DNA of 64,000 nucleotides, from the NCBI RefSeq assembly GCF_007679325.1, contig NZ_VEGI01000002.1, positions 62,001 through 126,000 on the forward strand, read 5' to 3'. Of this stretch, positions 17,461-25,445 are shown in pieces; the first letter of the stretch is position 1, and each line of letters begins with the position of its first letter. The DNA comes from Arthrobacter sp. U41. GTDB taxonomy: Bacteria; Actinomycetota; Actinomycetes; Actinomycetales; Micrococcaceae. The position numbers and the translations under genes were made by a program. Under the pieces are notes generated by a model. That model saw only the letters and a program-made list of their open reading frames with translations. It was not told the origin of the DNA and ran no database searches.

Positions 17461-17670
17461 TTGTCTAATCACACTTACAGCATTTCTGAAATTGTCGGAA
17501 CGTCGAACGAGGGCGTTGATGCCGCAGTCCGCAACGGCATCGCCGAGGCGGCCAAGACCCTGCGTAACCTGGACTGGTTTGAGGTCAAGGAAATCCGCGG
17601 ACACCTCGAGAACGGCGCTATTGCCGACTGGCAAGTGACCATCAAGCTCGGATTCCGACTGGAACGGTAA
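17461..17670 (+). CDS. dodecin family flavin-binding protein
   Basis: 69 residues, the standard dodecin length, with a TTG start 4 bases after AGGAGCG. HTYSISEIVGTSNEGVDAAV and the Trp in LDWFEVKEIRG, which stacks on the flavin, are diagnostic, as is WQVTIKLGFRLE at the end. Dodecins form hollow dodecamers that store or buffer riboflavin/FMN in the cytoplasm. It appears monocistronic. Confidence 0.93.
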   Translation: MSNHTYSISEIVGTSNEGVDAAVRNGIAEAAKTLRNLDWFEVKEIRGHLENGAIADWQVTIKLGFRLER

Positions 17671-17945
17671 CGTCCGACGCCGGCCCGCACGTTCCGCCCT
17701 CCACAAAGGCGGGCGCCGTGCGGTCACCGAATTCATCGACTTCCGCGGGTGGCCCCCCGCTCAACGGAGACGGGCAAAACCCGGCCGAAACCGGGGCAAA
17801 TGCCCGAGAAAGTACCCGCCACGAAGAGTTTTCCCTCCCCGCCGAATGGCTCTTTGATAATAAGCATGATTAGTATTGGGGAAGAAGGATGAAGCGTACC
17901 CGGCAACCCGGGTGCCTCCTCAATGAAGAAGAAGGAACGATAAAA

Positions 17946-18209
17946 ATGGGTTTTTTCGCATTTCTGATTCTGGGCCTCATCGCCGGCGCAATCGCTAAGG
18001 CAATCCTCCCGGGCAAGCAGGGCGGTGGCATTCTCATCACGCTGCTGCTCGGCGTGGTCGGCGCCATTCTTGGCGGCTGGATTGGCGGACTGCTGTTCGG
18101 CACGGGCATCAACGAGTTCTTCTCGCTGTCGACCTGGCTCCTGGCCATCGGCGGCGCGATCATCGTCCTGCTCGTTTACGGCATGATCACCAAGCGTTCA
18201 GCCCGCTAA
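17946..18209 (+). CDS. GlsB/YeaQ/YmgE family stress-response membrane protein
   Basis: 87 residues with three short Gly-rich hydrophobic helices (FLILGLIAGAIAKAILPG, ITLLLGVVGAILGGWIGG, WLLAIGGAIIVLLVYGM), the hallmark of transglycosylase-associated/GlsB small membrane proteins. I chose the ATG after GAAGGAACGATAAAA; an in-frame ATG 57 bases upstream would add a charged tail not seen in the family. The 275-base gap upstream is AT-richer near 17850-17880 (TTTGATAATAAGC), probably its promoter. Confidence 0.88.
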   Translation: MGFFAFLILGLIAGAIAKAILPGKQGGGILITLLLGVVGAILGGWIGGLLFGTGINEFFSLSTWLLAIGGAIIVLLVYGMITKRSAR

Positions 18210-18223
18210 AGCTGACGACCGGA

Positions 18224-18259
18224 AACCGGTCCCGGGAATTTTCCCGGGGCCGGTTTTTT
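18224..18259 (+). terminator. intrinsic terminator after the GlsB-type gene
   Basis: AACCGG-T-CCCGGGAA pairs with TTCCCGGG-G-CCGGTT, followed by a T-run (GGTTTTTTGG). This is a textbook rho-independent terminator 15 bases after the stop codon. Confidence 0.88.
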
Positions 18260-18315
18260 GGCAAACGGCCCCACCACCTTTATTACCCAGCACCATCGAG
18301 GAACAGGAGTACCGC

Positions 18316-18789
18316 ATGAAAGGCAAACTTCTTTTCGGAGCAGGAATCGCAGCAGGCTACGTTCTCGGATCGCGGTCCGGACGGGCCGCCTACGAGAAGC
18401 TCAAGACGCGGGCGGCCGCTCTCTGGGAGAGCCAGCCGGTCCAGGACAAGGTGGCAGCGGCGACCGAGGCGGTCAAGGAAAAGGCACCAGAGGTATCGGA
18501 GCAGCTCGGCGAAGCCGCCCGGCGGGCCGGAACCGTGATCGGCTCCGCGGTCCGCCGCGACACACCCCCGACGGGGACCTCAGGTGACGGGAGTGCAGCC
18601 GAGGGCGGCATCCCCGCGCACAGCACCCACCCGGAGACCGTCAACCTCGGGACGTCCGTCGCGGCCGGGGCTCCCGACGTCGACTCGGACCCCGCACTGT
18701 CGGACCAGCAGGGCCAGGACTGGTCGGATGAAGGCGGGGCCACCCGGGCCGGAGCCGCGACCAACGTCGATCCCCACAAGGCGTACTAA
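18316..18789 (+). CDS. YtxH-like small protein
   Basis: 157 residues. It begins MKGKLLFGAGIAAGYVLGSR, a glycine-rich membrane helix like YtxH/GlsB neighbours, followed by SGRAAYEKLKTRAAALWE and a charged amphipathic helix (DKVAAATEAVKEKAPEVSEQ) typical of LEA-like or YtxH stress proteins. The last 70 residues are acidic and low complexity. It probably belongs to the general stress response together with the upstream membrane protein, but a strong terminator separates them. Confidence 0.7.
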   Translation: MKGKLLFGAGIAAGYVLGSRSGRAAYEKLKTRAAALWESQPVQDKVAAATEAVKEKAPEVSEQLGEAARRAGTVIGSAVRRDTPPTGTSGDGSAAEGGIPAHSTHPETVNLGTSVAAGAPDVDSDPALSDQQGQDWSDEGGATRAGAATNVDPHKAY

Positions 18790-18807
18790 CCGCTCCGGGG
18801 TTCGCCG

Positions 18808-19641
18808 TCATTGGGGCGCATCGTGCATCGGCGTTCCGATGACAACCGTGGCGTCCAGCTCCCCGGAGCGGGCCACCCGGGCGGTGAGTCCGTTGCGGCG
18901 GAACAACCCGGCGGTCTGCGGCGCCTGCCGCGGACTCGTCTCGATCAGCAGGTAGCCGCCGGGAGCCAGCCATAGCGGCGCCACGGCGGCCACCCGCCGC
19001 TGGATCTTAAGCCCGTCTGTGCCGCCGTCGAGGGAAACCCGCGGCTCGTGCAGGCGGGCTTCCCGCGGCATGGTGCCGATTTCGGCCGAGGGAACGTACG
19101 GGGCGTTGACGGCGAGAACCGAAACCCGTCCGCGCAGCCGCTCCGGGAGGGCCGTGTACAGGTCCCCGGCGTGGACCTCGCCGCCCAGCGGCACCAGGTT
19201 GCGGGCCGCGCACTGCACCGCTGCCGCGTCGACGTCGGCAGCGTGCAGTTCCAGGGGGCCGGCCAGCGCCGCGAGCGCGGCGCCCACCGCCCCTGAGCCG
19301 CAGCACAGGTCCACGACCACCGGCGGGGTCCCGGTGCGGCCGGATCGGGCAGCCCGGCCGGAACTATTCAGGAGCCTCATGGCCTCCCTGACCAGGAATT
19401 CGGTGCGGCGGCGGGGCACAAAGACTCCGGGGTCCACGTCGATCCGGAGTCCACAAAATGCCGCCCACCCAAGGACGTGCTCCAGCGGCAGGCCGGAAAT
19501 CCGCTGCTGCACGAGGGCGTCGAGGTGGTCCGGCGTCGTGGCAGCACCGGAAAGCAACCCGGCCTCCTCCTCGGCGAAGACGCAGCCGGCTGCCCGGAGC
19601 CTCGTGATGACCGTGGGGCTGGACGCGGCAGGAGCCGTCAT
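18808..19641 (-). CDS. PrmC-related putative protein N5-glutamine methyltransferase
   Basis: 277 residues. The arrangement is PrmC-like: an N-terminal helical domain, PLEHVLGWAAFCGLRIDVDPGVFVPRRRTE, and the SAM site VVDLCCGSGAVGAALAAL. The catalytic NPPY of PrmC is here NAPY (VLAVNAPYVPSAEI), the variant found in an actinobacterial subfamily of unknown target. It is therefore a paralogue rather than the main release-factor methyltransferase. It is convergent with the YtxH-like gene and divergent from the lactonase. Confidence 0.8.
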   Translation of the reverse strand: MTAPAASSPTVITRLRAAGCVFAEEEAGLLSGAATTPDHLDALVQQRISGLPLEHVLGWAAFCGLRIDVDPGVFVPRRRTEFLVREAMRLLNSSGRAARSGRTGTPPVVVDLCCGSGAVGAALAALAGPLELHAADVDAAAVQCAARNLVPLGGEVHAGDLYTALPERLRGRVSVLAVNAPYVPSAEIGTMPREARLHEPRVSLDGGTDGLKIQRRVAAVAPLWLAPGGYLLIETSPRQAPQTAGLFRRNGLTARVARSGELDATVVIGTPMHDAPQ

Positions 19642-19679
19642 GCCGCAGACCCCCTTCCGTTCATCACGCCGGGAATCTC

Positions 19680-20825
19680 ATGGTATCGAAGTGGCAGGAT
19701 GGCACCATGTCCACGAACAGCATGTCCTCCGGATCTTCGCTGCCGGTTCCGGCAGACGCGCCATTGTCAGACCCCGCATCCGCAGACGCCGCATTGTCAG
19801 GCCTGGTACCGCCGGACGAGCTGATCTGGACCGGTTGTTACACCACGGACCGCGGCGGCCGCGGGACCGGAGTCGGGGCCCTGCGCGTCACCGCTGACGG
19901 AACGCTGGAATGGCTGGGGGTGGCCGCCGCGGCGGACTCGCCGTCGTTCCTCGCCGTGCACCCCACCCTGGACGTGGTCTACGCGGTGGGCGAGGCGGCC
20001 GGGACTGTGCGGGCGTACCGGCGGTCCGGCGGATTCAGCCTGGTCCCGGCCGGCCGGGACTGGCCGGCCGGAGAGGCAGCCTGCCATGTTGCCGTCGACC
20101 CGCAGGGCCGCTTCGTCGTGGTCACCTGCTGGGGCGACGGACAGGTGCTGCTCTACGAACTGGACGACGACGGCGGCATCACGGCGCGCTACCCGGCCGC
20201 GGCCTCGTTGGTGTCCGGGCGCCCCAGCCGCGCCCACGCCAGCCTGATGCTCGACGACGGCAGGGTGATGACCACGGACCTGGGGCACGACCTTTTGCGG
20301 GTCTGGAACTACGTGCCCTCGCAGGGGCTGCAGCTGGACCACGAGCTGGCACTCCCCCGGGACAGCGGCCCCCGGCACCTCGTCCAGCACCCCGGCGGGC
20401 GCGTGCTGGTGGTGACCGAATACTCGATTGAAGTGGCCGTCGTACAGCTCTCCCGCCAGTCCGGCATTTTCAGCCTGGCCGGGGTGGTCCCGGCTACCCG
20501 TGAGGGAGCCCTCCCCGGGGACTCCGCGGCCGAGATTGCCCTCTCCCCGGACGGGAGGCACGCCTACGTCGGGGTCCGCGGCTCCAACCGGATCACCGTG
20601 CTTGACGTGGACAACGACGGCGGCGTCCGTGCCCGCGCCGATGTCCCCAGCGGCGGCGACTGGCCGCGTCACCATCTGGTCCGGAACGGCCGGCTGCATG
20701 TGGCGCATGAACGCTCCGGGGACGTGGTGACGTACCCGCTGGATCCGGCCAGTGGCCTCCCCGGAGAGGCCGTGGGCAGGGTGGCGCTGGCGTCCCCGAC
20801 AGCACTCGTCCCAGCGGCGCGCTAG
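19680..20825 (+). CDS. lactonase family beta-propeller protein (YbhE/Pgl-like)
   Basis: 381 residues. A leader of about 45 residues with PADAPLSDPASADAALSG precedes the first blade (LIWTGCYTTDRGGRGTGVGALRV). The seven-bladed 6-phosphogluconolactonase (YbhE) pattern follows: FLAVHPTLDVVYAVGE, ACHVAVDPQGRFVVV, RPSRAHASLMLDDGR, GPRHLVQHPGGRVLVV, AEIALSPDGRHAYVG and DWPRHHL. It would hydrolyse a sugar lactone, linking it to sugar oxidation. The true start may be one of the internal ATGs in the leader (19680, 19707 or 19722). Confidence 0.83.
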   Translation: MVSKWQDGTMSTNSMSSGSSLPVPADAPLSDPASADAALSGLVPPDELIWTGCYTTDRGGRGTGVGALRVTADGTLEWLGVAAAADSPSFLAVHPTLDVVYAVGEAAGTVRAYRRSGGFSLVPAGRDWPAGEAACHVAVDPQGRFVVVTCWGDGQVLLYELDDDGGITARYPAAASLVSGRPSRAHASLMLDDGRVMTTDLGHDLLRVWNYVPSQGLQLDHELALPRDSGPRHLVQHPGGRVLVVTEYSIEVAVVQLSRQSGIFSLAGVVPATREGALPGDSAAEIALSPDGRHAYVGVRGSNRITVLDVDNDGGVRARADVPSGGDWPRHHLVRNGRLHVAHERSGDVVTYPLDPASGLPGEAVGRVALASPTALVPAAR

Positions 20826-20828
20826 CGA

Positions 20829-21037
20829 GGGACATGCCCAGCCTCAGCAGCGGTCAGTGGACATAGGGCATTTTGCCCACCCTTCCCCGCTTCCAGAGCG
20901 CATGTCACGCCGGGGTAGGAAAAACTGGACATGCGCAGCAGCCCTGACCGCGGGACATGTCCTGTCTCCGCAGCGGTCAGTGGACATAAGGGCACTTTGT
21001 CCAGCCTTCCCCGCGCCCGGAGGGCATGTCCCGCGCT
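20829..21037. repeat. two degenerate direct repeats rich in GGACATG motifs
   Basis: Copy 1 (20829-20912) and copy 2 (20952-21037) are about 85 bases long and roughly 80-85% alike; both contain GCAGCGGTCAGTGGACATA and CCTTCCCCGC. GGACAT or its complement ATGTCC/ATGTCA recurs about seven times, including a perfect GGACATGTCC at 20953-20962. The region has no convincing gene. Together with the operator at 21081 it fills the 350-base gap upstream of the amylase. It may be a dispersed intergenic element or an array of binding sites. Confidence 0.6.
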
Positions 21038-21080
21038 GCCGTACTGAAGATTTTCTGACCATTCGCTGGAATAACTTCCG

Positions 21081-21094
21081 TGCAAGCGCTTACA
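21081..21094. promoter_or_regulatory. LacI-family (cre-like) operator upstream of the amylase
   Basis: TGCAAGCGCTTACA is a near-perfect palindrome (12 of 14) with the AAGCGCTT core typical of LacI/GalR and MalR-type operators. It lies 82 bases upstream of the chosen GTG start, as expected for control of a starch enzyme by a maltose/maltodextrin repressor. No such repressor is in the window. Confidence 0.65.
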
Positions 21095-21175
21095 GTTGTG
21101 ACTTGGCTCTCAGTGGCCGGTCTCCGCATCCATCCCTTCGTCGAGGCAACGTCGCTTACCGGAAGGTTTCCCATC

Positions 21176-24100
21176 GTGTTAATCCGCACTACTAGCGCGG
21201 GCAAAAAAACCGCACCCAGCAACAGGCTGTGGCGCGCCGCGTTCCTCCGCACCGGAACCGCCGTGGCAGCGGCCCTCGTTACCGCGGCAGCCGCCGTCGT
21301 GACCCCGGTGCCGGCCGCCCAGGCCGCGCCCGCCCCGGACGATCCGTCGGCCGTCCACTCGCTCCGCGGCCCGGTGACGGACGAACGGTTCTATTTCGTG
21401 ATGGCGGACCGCTTCAACAACGGCACCACCGCCAACGACGACGGCGGCCTTGGCACGGACCCGATGGTGTCCGGCTTCGACCCGACGAAGAAGGGCTTCT
21501 TCAACGGCGGGGACCTCAAAGGCCTGCGGGAGAAGATCGACTACATCCAGGGCCTGGGCACCACCTCGATCTGGCTGACCCCGAGCTTCAAGAACAAGGC
21601 GGTCCAGCCGGAGGACAAGTCCGCCGGCTACCACGGCTACTGGGTCACCGACTTCACCCAGATCGATCCGCACTTGGGCACCAACGCTGAGCTCAAGTCG
21701 CTCATCGACGAGGCCCACGCCCGCGGCATGAAGGTCTACTTCGACATCATCACCAACCACACCGCGGACGTGATCGGCTACGAAGAGGGCGACCGCACCG
21801 CCTACAAGTCCAAGGACGCCGCCCCGTACCTGACCGCCGCCGGCGAACCGTTCGATGACCGCGACTACGCCGGAACAGGCAACTTCCCGGCCCTGGACGC
21901 GGCTAAGTCCTTCCCCTACACGCCGAAGCTGGCGCCCGGTGAGGAAAACCTCAAAGTCCCGGCCTGGCTCAACGACCCGACGCTCTACCACAACCGCGGC
22001 GACACCACCTTTGAGGGCGAAAACTCCTTCTACGGCGACTTCTTCGGCCTCGACGACCTCTTCACCGAACACCCCCAGGTGGTGGACGGCATGGCGGACG
22101 TCTACGAGAAGTGGATCGGCGACTTCGGCGTGGACGGCTTCCGGATCGACACCATGAAGCACGTCAACGACGAGTTCTGGCAGCAGTTCGGCCCCCGGGT
22201 CCTCGACTACGCCAAGGCGCACGGCAAGGACGAGTTCTTTATGTTCGGCGAGGTCTTCGACACCTCCAAGAGCTTCACCTCGCAGTTCACCACCCGCAAC
22301 AAAATGCAGGCCGTGCTCGACTTTCCGTTCCAGGATGCGGCCCGGAACTTCGCCTCCCGCGGCCAGGGCGCCAAGGAACTGGAGACCTTTTTCGCCGGTG
22401 ACGACTGGTACACCGACGCCGACTCCAACGTCTACCAACTGCCCACCTTCCTGGGTAACCACGACATGGGCAGGATCGGCAGCTTCATCAGCGCTGACAA
22501 CCCGAACGCGGACGACGCCGAACGCGTCGCCCGCGACCGGCTCGCCCACGAGCTGATGTACTTCTCCCGCGGCAACCCCGTGGTCTACTACGGCGACGAA
22601 CAGGGCTTCACCGGCCCCGGCGGCGATCAGGACGCGCGCCAGACGATGTTCGCGAGCAGGGTCCCGGACTACCTCGATGACGATCTGCTCGGCACCGACG
22701 CCACGCACTCGGGCGACAACTTCAACACAGCCCACCCGCTGTACCGCGGGATCAGTGAGCTCGCCGCCCTGACCGCCGAACACCCGGCGCTGCGCAACGG
22801 CGCACACCAGAACCGCTATGCCTCCGACGGACCGGGCATCTACGCTTTCTCCCGGACCGACGCTAAGGACCAGCGCGAGTACGTGGTCGCCGTCAACAAC
22901 AGCAAGCAGGCCCGGACGGCAGCGGTCCCCACCTACGTGGCCAAGCGCAGCTACAACCGGATCTACGGAGAAGCAGCCGCCGAGGTCAAGACGGCCGCGG
23001 ACAGGAAGCTCACGGTCACCGTGCCGCCGCTCTCCGCCGTCGTCTACGAGTCCGCGGGCCGCATCCCGCATTCCAAGGCAGCGCCGGCCGTAACGCTGCA
23101 GGAGCCGGCGGCTTCTGCGGCGGACAACAGCCGCGTACGGGTGGCGGCCGACGTCGACGGCAGCTCCTTCTATGAGGTCACCTTCCAGGCCCGCACCGGC
23201 GGCGGCAAATGGTCCCCGATCGGCACGGATGACACGGCGCCGTACCAGGTCTTCCACGACGTCTCGGCACTGGACGCCGGCACCGCCGTGGAGTACCGCG
23301 CCGTCGTGCTGGACAACGGGTCCCACACGTCGGTGAGCCAGCCCCGCAGCGGCACCGTCCCGGCGCCGGTTTTGACCCTGGTGTCCCCCAAGGAGGGCAG
23401 CAGCGTCCAGGGCAAGGTCGACATCAGTGCAGTCGCCAGCCCGGAAAAGGCCGACTACACGGTCCGGTTCGAGCGCAGCATCAGCGGCGGTGACTGGTCC
23501 AAAATCGGCCAGGACAGCTCCTCCCCCGCCTACACGGCCGTCGACGACCTGAGCGCGCTGGCGCTGGCGGACGGTACCCAGCTCCGCTACCGGGCCCTGA
23601 TGGACGTTCCAGGCGTGGGCGAGGTGTCCAGCGGGACCCGCACGGTCGTAGCCGGGGAGCTTCCCCAGCCCGCTTCGGTCACCGTGGCCGGGAGCCTCAA
23701 CTCGGAAATGGGCTGCCCGGGTGACTGGCAGCCGGATTGCCGGGACGCTTTCATGACGCTGGATCCGGCAGACAAGATCTGGCGGTTCACCGCGGTCCTG
23801 CCCGCCGGCAGCTACGAGTTCAAGGCAGCCCTCAACGGATCCTGGGACGAGAACTACGGTGCCGGCGGAGTGCTCAACGGAAACAACATCACCCTGGACC
23901 ACCCCGGCGGCCCAGTGACCTTCCGGTACGACAACAGCACGCACCTGCTGAGCGCCGTGTACGCCTCACAGCAGCCGGGGGCCGTCGCGGCTGCCGGTGA
24001 CATGAACTCGGAGCTTGGCTGTGCGGGCGACTGGATGCCGGACTGTGACATGGCCCAGCTGATCCTGGATCCCACGGACCAGGTCTGGAAGCTGACCACC

Positions 24101-24268
24101 ACCCTGCCGGCCGGCAGCTACGGGTTCAAGGCCGCCCTCAACCGCTCCTGGGCGGAGAACTACGGGGCCGGGGGCGCCCCCGGCGGTGGCAACGTCAGTA
24201 TCACGCACGACGGCGGGCAGATCACCTTCCGGTACGACCACTTCAGCCATCTCATCAGCGCCGGCTGA
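21176..24268 (+). CDS. secreted alpha-amylase/pullulanase-like GH13 enzyme with two X25-like modules
   Basis: 1030 residues from a GTG preceded by GGAAGG. Residues 1-50 form a Sec signal peptide (KK and Arg, then a hydrophobic run, cleavage after AAQA). The GH13 catalytic domain (about 60-540) has all three acidic residues: Asp325 in DGFRID, Glu359 in MFGEVFD and Asp430 in GNHDMGR. A beta C-domain ends near 625. Two Ig-like domains (about 640-830) follow, then two tandem X25-type modules (about 830-925 and 935-1030), each with the pattern NSE(M/L)GC-GDW-PDC and the repeated NYGAGG. It would degrade starch, glycogen or pullulan outside the cell. An in-frame GTG at 21080 overlaps the operator and is rejected. 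Confidence 0.9.
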   Translation: MLIRTTSAGKKTAPSNRLWRAAFLRTGTAVAAALVTAAAAVVTPVPAAQAAPAPDDPSAVHSLRGPVTDERFYFVMADRFNNGTTANDDGGLGTDPMVSGFDPTKKGFFNGGDLKGLREKIDYIQGLGTTSIWLTPSFKNKAVQPEDKSAGYHGYWVTDFTQIDPHLGTNAELKSLIDEAHARGMKVYFDIITNHTADVIGYEEGDRTAYKSKDAAPYLTAAGEPFDDRDYAGTGNFPALDAAKSFPYTPKLAPGEENLKVPAWLNDPTLYHNRGDTTFEGENSFYGDFFGLDDLFTEHPQVVDGMADVYEKWIGDFGVDGFRIDTMKHVNDEFWQQFGPRVLDYAKAHGKDEFFMFGEVFDTSKSFTSQFTTRNKMQAVLDFPFQDAARNFASRGQGAKELETFFAGDDWYTDADSNVYQLPTFLGNHDMGRIGSFISADNPNADDAERVARDRLAHELMYFSRGNPVVYYGDEQGFTGPGGDQDARQTMFASRVPDYLDDDLLGTDATHSGDNFNTAHPLYRGISELAALTAEHPALRNGAHQNRYASDGPGIYAFSRTDAKDQREYVVAVNNSKQARTAAVPTYVAKRSYNRIYGEAAAEVKTAADRKLTVTVPPLSAVVYESAGRIPHSKAAPAVTLQEPAASAADNSRVRVAADVDGSSFYEVTFQARTGGGKWSPIGTDDTAPYQVFHDVSALDAGTAVEYRAVVLDNGSHTSVSQPRSGTVPAPVLTLVSPKEGSSVQGKVDISAVASPEKADYTVRFERSISGGDWSKIGQDSSSPAYTAVDDLSALALADGTQLRYRALMDVPGVGEVSSGTRTVVAGELPQPASVTVAGSLNSEMGCPGDWQPDCRDAFMTLDPADKIWRFTAVLPAGSYEFKAALNGSWDENYGAGGVLNGNNITLDHPGGPVTFRYDNSTHLLSAVYASQQPGAVAAAGDMNSELGCAGDWMPDCDMAQLILDPTDQVWKLTTTLPAGSYGFKAALNRSWAENYGAGGAPGGGNVSITHDGGQITFRYDHFSHLISAG

Positions 24269-24285
24269 TCAGCGCCGCCCGGGCC

Positions 24286-25305
24286 TCAGCGCCCCTGCGC
24301 GGCCCAGTCCAGCAGGCGGTCCAGGGGCCAGGTGGTGACGATCCGCTCCGCCGGCACGCCGTTGCGTTCGGCGCGCTCGGCACCGTACTGCAGGAAATCG
24401 AGCTGGCCCGGGGCGTGGGCGTCGCTGTCGAGACTGAACAGGCAGCCGGCGTCGAGGGCCAGCTGGATGAGGGTGCCGGGCGGGTCCTGGCGTTCGGGCC
24501 GTGAATTGATCTCGACGGCGACGTTGTTCTCGGCACAGGCGGCGAAGACCAGTTCGGCGTCGAACTCCGACGCCGGACGCGTCCCCCGGCCGCCCTGAAC
24601 CAGGCGGCCGGTGCAGTGGCCGAGCACGTTGGTGTGCGGGTCCGCGATGGCGCCGAGCATCCGGCGGGTCATGGTGCGCTTGTCGGAGCGAAGCTTAGAA
24701 TGCACGCTGGCGACCACGATATCCAGCCGGTCCAGCATCTCCGGGGTCTGGTCCAGGGTGCCGTCCTCGAGGATGTCCACCTCGATGCCGCGCAGGAGGC
24801 GGAAGCCGCCGTCGTCGGCATTGATCGCCGAGACGATATCGAGTTGCTCCGCGAGCCGCGCGGCACTCAGCCCGTTGGCGATTTTGAGGTTCGGTGAATG
24901 ATCAGTCAGCGCGAGGTACTCGCGGCCCAGCAGCTTGGCGGCGTGCACCATGGCCTCAATCGGGGATCCGCCGTCGGACCAGTCACTGTGGCTGTGCAGG
25001 TCGCCGCGCAGCGAGGCCAGCAGCTCGTGACCTCCCTGCACCAGAGGCTGGTCCCCCCGGCTCCGCAGGCCGCTCAGATACTCAGGCACCTCGCCGTCGA
25101 GCGCCTCCCGGATGACCTGGAACGTCCGGTCGCCGATCCCTTTGGTCCTTTTGAGCCGGCCGTCACGGGCCCGGGCAGCCAGTTCCTCCGCGTCGAGGCC
25201 GGCGATGATTCCGGCGGCCTTGCGGAAGGCCTGGATCTTGAACGTGGGTGCGAGCTCGCGTTCGAGCCAGAAGGCAATCTCATTGAGGGCGTCGACGGCA
25301 TCCAT
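24286..25305 (-). CDS. PHP domain protein with N-terminal helix-hairpin-helix (PolX C-terminal-like)
   Basis: 339 residues. The first 95 residues (EIAFWLERELAPTFKIQAFRKAA, GIGDRTFQVIREAL) are the helical HhH part of bacterial PolX-like proteins. The PHP metal site follows: RGDLHSHSDWSDG, YLALTDHSP, GIEVDIL, VASVHSKL, NVLGHCTG and the final SLDSDAHAPGQL. All expected His/Asp ligands are visible, so it should be an active phosphoesterase or 3'-5' exonuclease; no polymerase domain is present. An upstream in-frame start would add 19 residues. Confidence 0.82.
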   Translation of the reverse strand: MDAVDALNEIAFWLERELAPTFKIQAFRKAAGIIAGLDAEELAARARDGRLKRTKGIGDRTFQVIREALDGEVPEYLSGLRSRGDQPLVQGGHELLASLRGDLHSHSDWSDGGSPIEAMVHAAKLLGREYLALTDHSPNLKIANGLSAARLAEQLDIVSAINADDGGFRLLRGIEVDILEDGTLDQTPEMLDRLDIVVASVHSKLRSDKRTMTRRMLGAIADPHTNVLGHCTGRLVQGGRGTRPASEFDAELVFAACAENNVAVEINSRPERQDPPGTLIQLALDAGCLFSLDSDAHAPGQLDFLQYGAERAERNGVPAERIVTTWPLDRLLDWAAQGR

Positions 25306-25445
25306 GGCACCATCTTGCACCCCATCCGCGGGCTGCGGGCCCCGAACGTGTCCGGATGTCACGCTGATTTGGGCGGCGGGCCCTTCGTTCTGAGAGACTT
25401 GTCCCGGCCGGGGCCTGATCCGGCGGGGAACTAAGCCGGCAGTCC

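Noticed and set aside
20844-21062. 72-codon minus-strand frame with internal repeat
   Set aside because: The repeat comes from the DNA direct repeat; frame and residues are not conserved between the two copies beyond that, and no ribosome site exists.
21080-21175. Extended N-terminus of the amylase from GTG 21080
   Set aside because: It would place the palindromic operator inside the gene and add a non-signal leader; GTG 21176 gives a proper signal peptide and ribosome site.
21179-23944. 921-codon open frame antisense to the amylase
   Set aside because: It mirrors the codon pattern of the amylase, has no family motifs and is rich in Val/Gly/Asp as typical of GC-rich antisense frames.
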